The notes beneath the pieces were generated by a model. The model made no database searches. It was not told the DNA's origin and saw only the letters and a list, made by a program, of their open reading frames with translations. Both the position numbers and the translations under genes were made by a program. A DNA stretch of 16,720 nucleotides. It comes from Akkermansia muciniphila (GTDB lineage Bacteria > Verrucomicrobiota > Verrucomicrobiia > Limisphaerales > SXTU01). Shown in pieces: positions 16,474 to 16,720 of the stretch (the first letter of the stretch is position 1; each line of letters starts with the position of its first letter). The stretch spans positions 1 through 16,720 of the forward strand of contig CAMBZO010000010.1 in NCBI GenBank assembly GCA_945872195.1. Direction: 5' to 3'.

Positions 16474-16720
16474 TTACGCTTTGGTATAAACTTCCGCCCC
16501 GCTCTCGACAAACTCTTTCGACTTTTCTTCCATCCCCTTTTTCAACGCCTCTTCCTCGGCGATGCCTTGTTCGGCGGCGTATTTGCGGACGTCTTCGGTG
16601 ATCTTCATCGAGCAGAAGTGCGGGCCGCACATGGAGCAGAAATGGGCGGTCTTCGCTCCTTCTTGCGGGAGGGTTTCGTCGTGGAATTCGCGCGCGGTGA
16701 TGGGGTCGAGGCTGAGGTTG
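16474..16720 (-). CDS. thiC: Phosphomethylpyrimidine synthase ThiC, C-terminal part
   Basis: ThiC is a radical SAM enzyme that converts aminoimidazole ribotide to hydroxymethylpyrimidine phosphate in thiamine synthesis. Only the last 81 codons are in the window; the 5' part lies beyond the right edge. The visible text NLSLDPITAREFHDETLP, then GAKTAHFCSMCGPHFCSMKI, contains the CxxCxxxxC cluster (CSMCGPHFC) that holds the 4Fe-4S centre, followed by the usual C-terminal helix ending in EVYTKA. The stop is TAA at 16476-16474. Nothing suggests damage. Any TPP riboswitch would be upstream, outside the window. Confidence 0.93.
   Translation of the reverse strand, partial: NLSLDPITAREFHDETLPQEGAKTAHFCSMCGPHFCSMKITEDVRKYAAEQGIAEEEALKKGMEEKSKEFVESGAEVYTKA

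Noticed and set aside
16250..16489. Plus-strand frame of 79 codons before thiC
   Set aside because: It overlaps the conserved thiC 3' end and shows no domain or ribosome-binding site.

Overview
The window is high-GC bacterial chromosome. The DnaG, the DUF2851 protein, the CvpA-like protein and the scarcity of Shine-Dalgarno motifs look most like Verrucomicrobiota (Pedosphaera/Limisphaerales type). That placement is inferred from remembered family resemblance, not from a search.

Two blocks meet near position 10.65 kb. The left block (about 98-10232, + strand) is one tightly packed defence operon: hsdM, a dinD-like gene, hsdS, a small HEPN-domain gene, an AAA-type ATPase gene with a TPR-like C-terminus, and hsdR. 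Most junctions are 4-nt ATGA overlaps or gaps of 14 nt or less, so it is probably one transcript. hsdM, hsdS and hsdR make a complete type I restriction-modification system with visible motifs for methylation, DNA recognition, cleavage and translocation. Two cargo modules sit inside it. dinD lies between hsdM and a second, scarred copy of the hsdM 3' end. The HEPN and ATPase genes lie between hsdS and hsdR, the slot held by the anticodon nuclease gene prrC in the E. coli prr locus. That pair, a predicted RNase plus a predicted NTPase sensor embedded in a restriction operon, is the best candidate here for an undescribed system.

Positions 10233-10718 hold no gene. They contain three direct repeats, a C10 tract and a 25-nt fragment with the exact geometry of a tRNA 3' end (T-loop to CCA, probably tRNA-Gln). 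I read this as the right attachment site of an integrated island carrying the defence operon.

The right block (10719-16720) looks like core chromosome: queD (+), then on the minus strand dnaG, a CvpA-like membrane protein, a small two-CxxC protein, a DUF2851 protein, a decayed gene remnant beside a hairpin repeat, and the 3' end of thiC running off the window.

Two palindromic elements of one REP-like family, in opposite orientations, lie in frame inside coding sequence of the defence operon: one in the hsdM-tail copy and one in hsdR. No rRNA, complete tRNA, CRISPR array, integrase or intact transposase gene is visible.
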